A stretch of 22,280 nt of DNA from PALSA-505 sp035308365 (GTDB lineage Bacteria > Actinomycetota > Actinomycetes > Streptosporangiales > Streptosporangiaceae), in assembly GCA_035308365.1 (NCBI GenBank), contig DATGGU010000092.1, positions 1 to 22,280 on the forward strand, written 5' to 3'. The position numbers were made by a program, and so were the translations under genes. Positions 22,135 through 22,280 of this stretch are shown here, in pieces. Position 1 is the first letter of the stretch, and the number at the start of each line of letters is the position of its first letter. The notes under the pieces are model-generated. The model had not been told where the DNA came from and made no database searches. It was given only the letters and a program-made list of their open reading frames with translations.

Positions 22135-22280
22135 GAAGGCGGACGAACCCCGGACCGACACCCACCCAAGGCGGACGAACCCCGGACCGACCACCATGGC
22201 GGTCAGGAACCGGGAATCCGGCCACCCTGCCCCACCGCCCCAGCCAACCCCCCACAATGGCGGACGAACCCCGGACCGAC
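22135..22280 (-). repeat. Edge-repeat family, inverted copies (right edge)
   Basis: Copies of GGCGGACGAACCCCGGACCG start near 22138, 22170 and 22259. The first two are 32 bp apart, and 22135-22166 is a complete 32-bp unit ending CACCCACC. A degenerate copy lies at about 22196-22228. Reverse-complemented they match the left-edge unit, with differences such as GTCGG for GTCGA. The array extends to the last base and probably beyond. No gene is supported in 22053-22280. Confidence 0.88.

Overview
The window is high-GC DNA from an actinomycete chromosome. Evidence: strongly G/C-biased third codon positions, many GTG starts, actinobacterial families (DUF3097, DUF1707, a SigE-type ECF sigma factor), and the block holA - rpsT - lepA - hemW - hrcA - dnaJ - rsmE - HIT - phoH - ybeY - corC, which is conserved in Streptomyces and relatives. 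A Streptosporangiales-like host is a guess; the sequence does not settle the order. There is no IS element, tRNA, rRNA or CRISPR array.

Layout, left to right. 1-116 is a 32-bp-period tandem repeat. 135-3813 (minus) holds a CorC/CNNM-type membrane protein, YbeY, PhoH and a HIT protein; ybeY-corC and phoH-ybeY are almost contiguous, while a 225-bp repeat- and hairpin-bearing gap separates HIT from phoH. 4044-5625 (plus) is an ECF sigma factor followed by a single-pass membrane protein with a Ser/Thr/Pro-rich tail, interrupting the minus-strand block. 5632-8540 (minus) is the heat-shock unit hrcA-dnaJ-rsmE, headed by a near-perfect CIRCE operator. Divergent from it, 8639-10023 (plus) encodes a DUF3097 protein and a DUF4870 membrane protein. 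10020-11912 (minus) is MOSC-hemW. 12067-12678 (plus) is a DUF1707/DUF4190-type membrane protein. 12715-16258 carries lepA (minus), rpsT (plus, with a promoter and a structured leader) and holA (minus).

Right of 16.4 kb the content becomes more accessory: a secreted protein with GH25-like features, two strong hairpins, an isolated HutI-family amidohydrolase that lacks two usual active-site residues, a 505-bp gene-poor gap, hflX with a structured leader and a possible 22-codon leader ORF, a 34-bp tandem repeat, and a winged-helix protein with a nuclease-like C-terminus. The right edge carries the same repeat family as the left edge, inverted.

How the genes fit together: the core is translation and protein quality control. 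It includes HrcA/DnaJ heat shock, RsmE and YbeY for rRNA, LepA and HflX on the ribosome, and S20. Added to it are replication (HolA), haem-related radical-SAM chemistry (HemW) and an envelope-stress-like sigma pair. Several minus-strand genes without a Shine-Dalgarno have a TAnnnT hexamer 6-7 nt before the start, the geometry of leaderless mRNAs. No wholly new multi-gene system is evident. The best leads are the mirrored edge repeats, the winged-helix/nuclease-like gene between repeats, the hflX leader and the altered HutI homologue.
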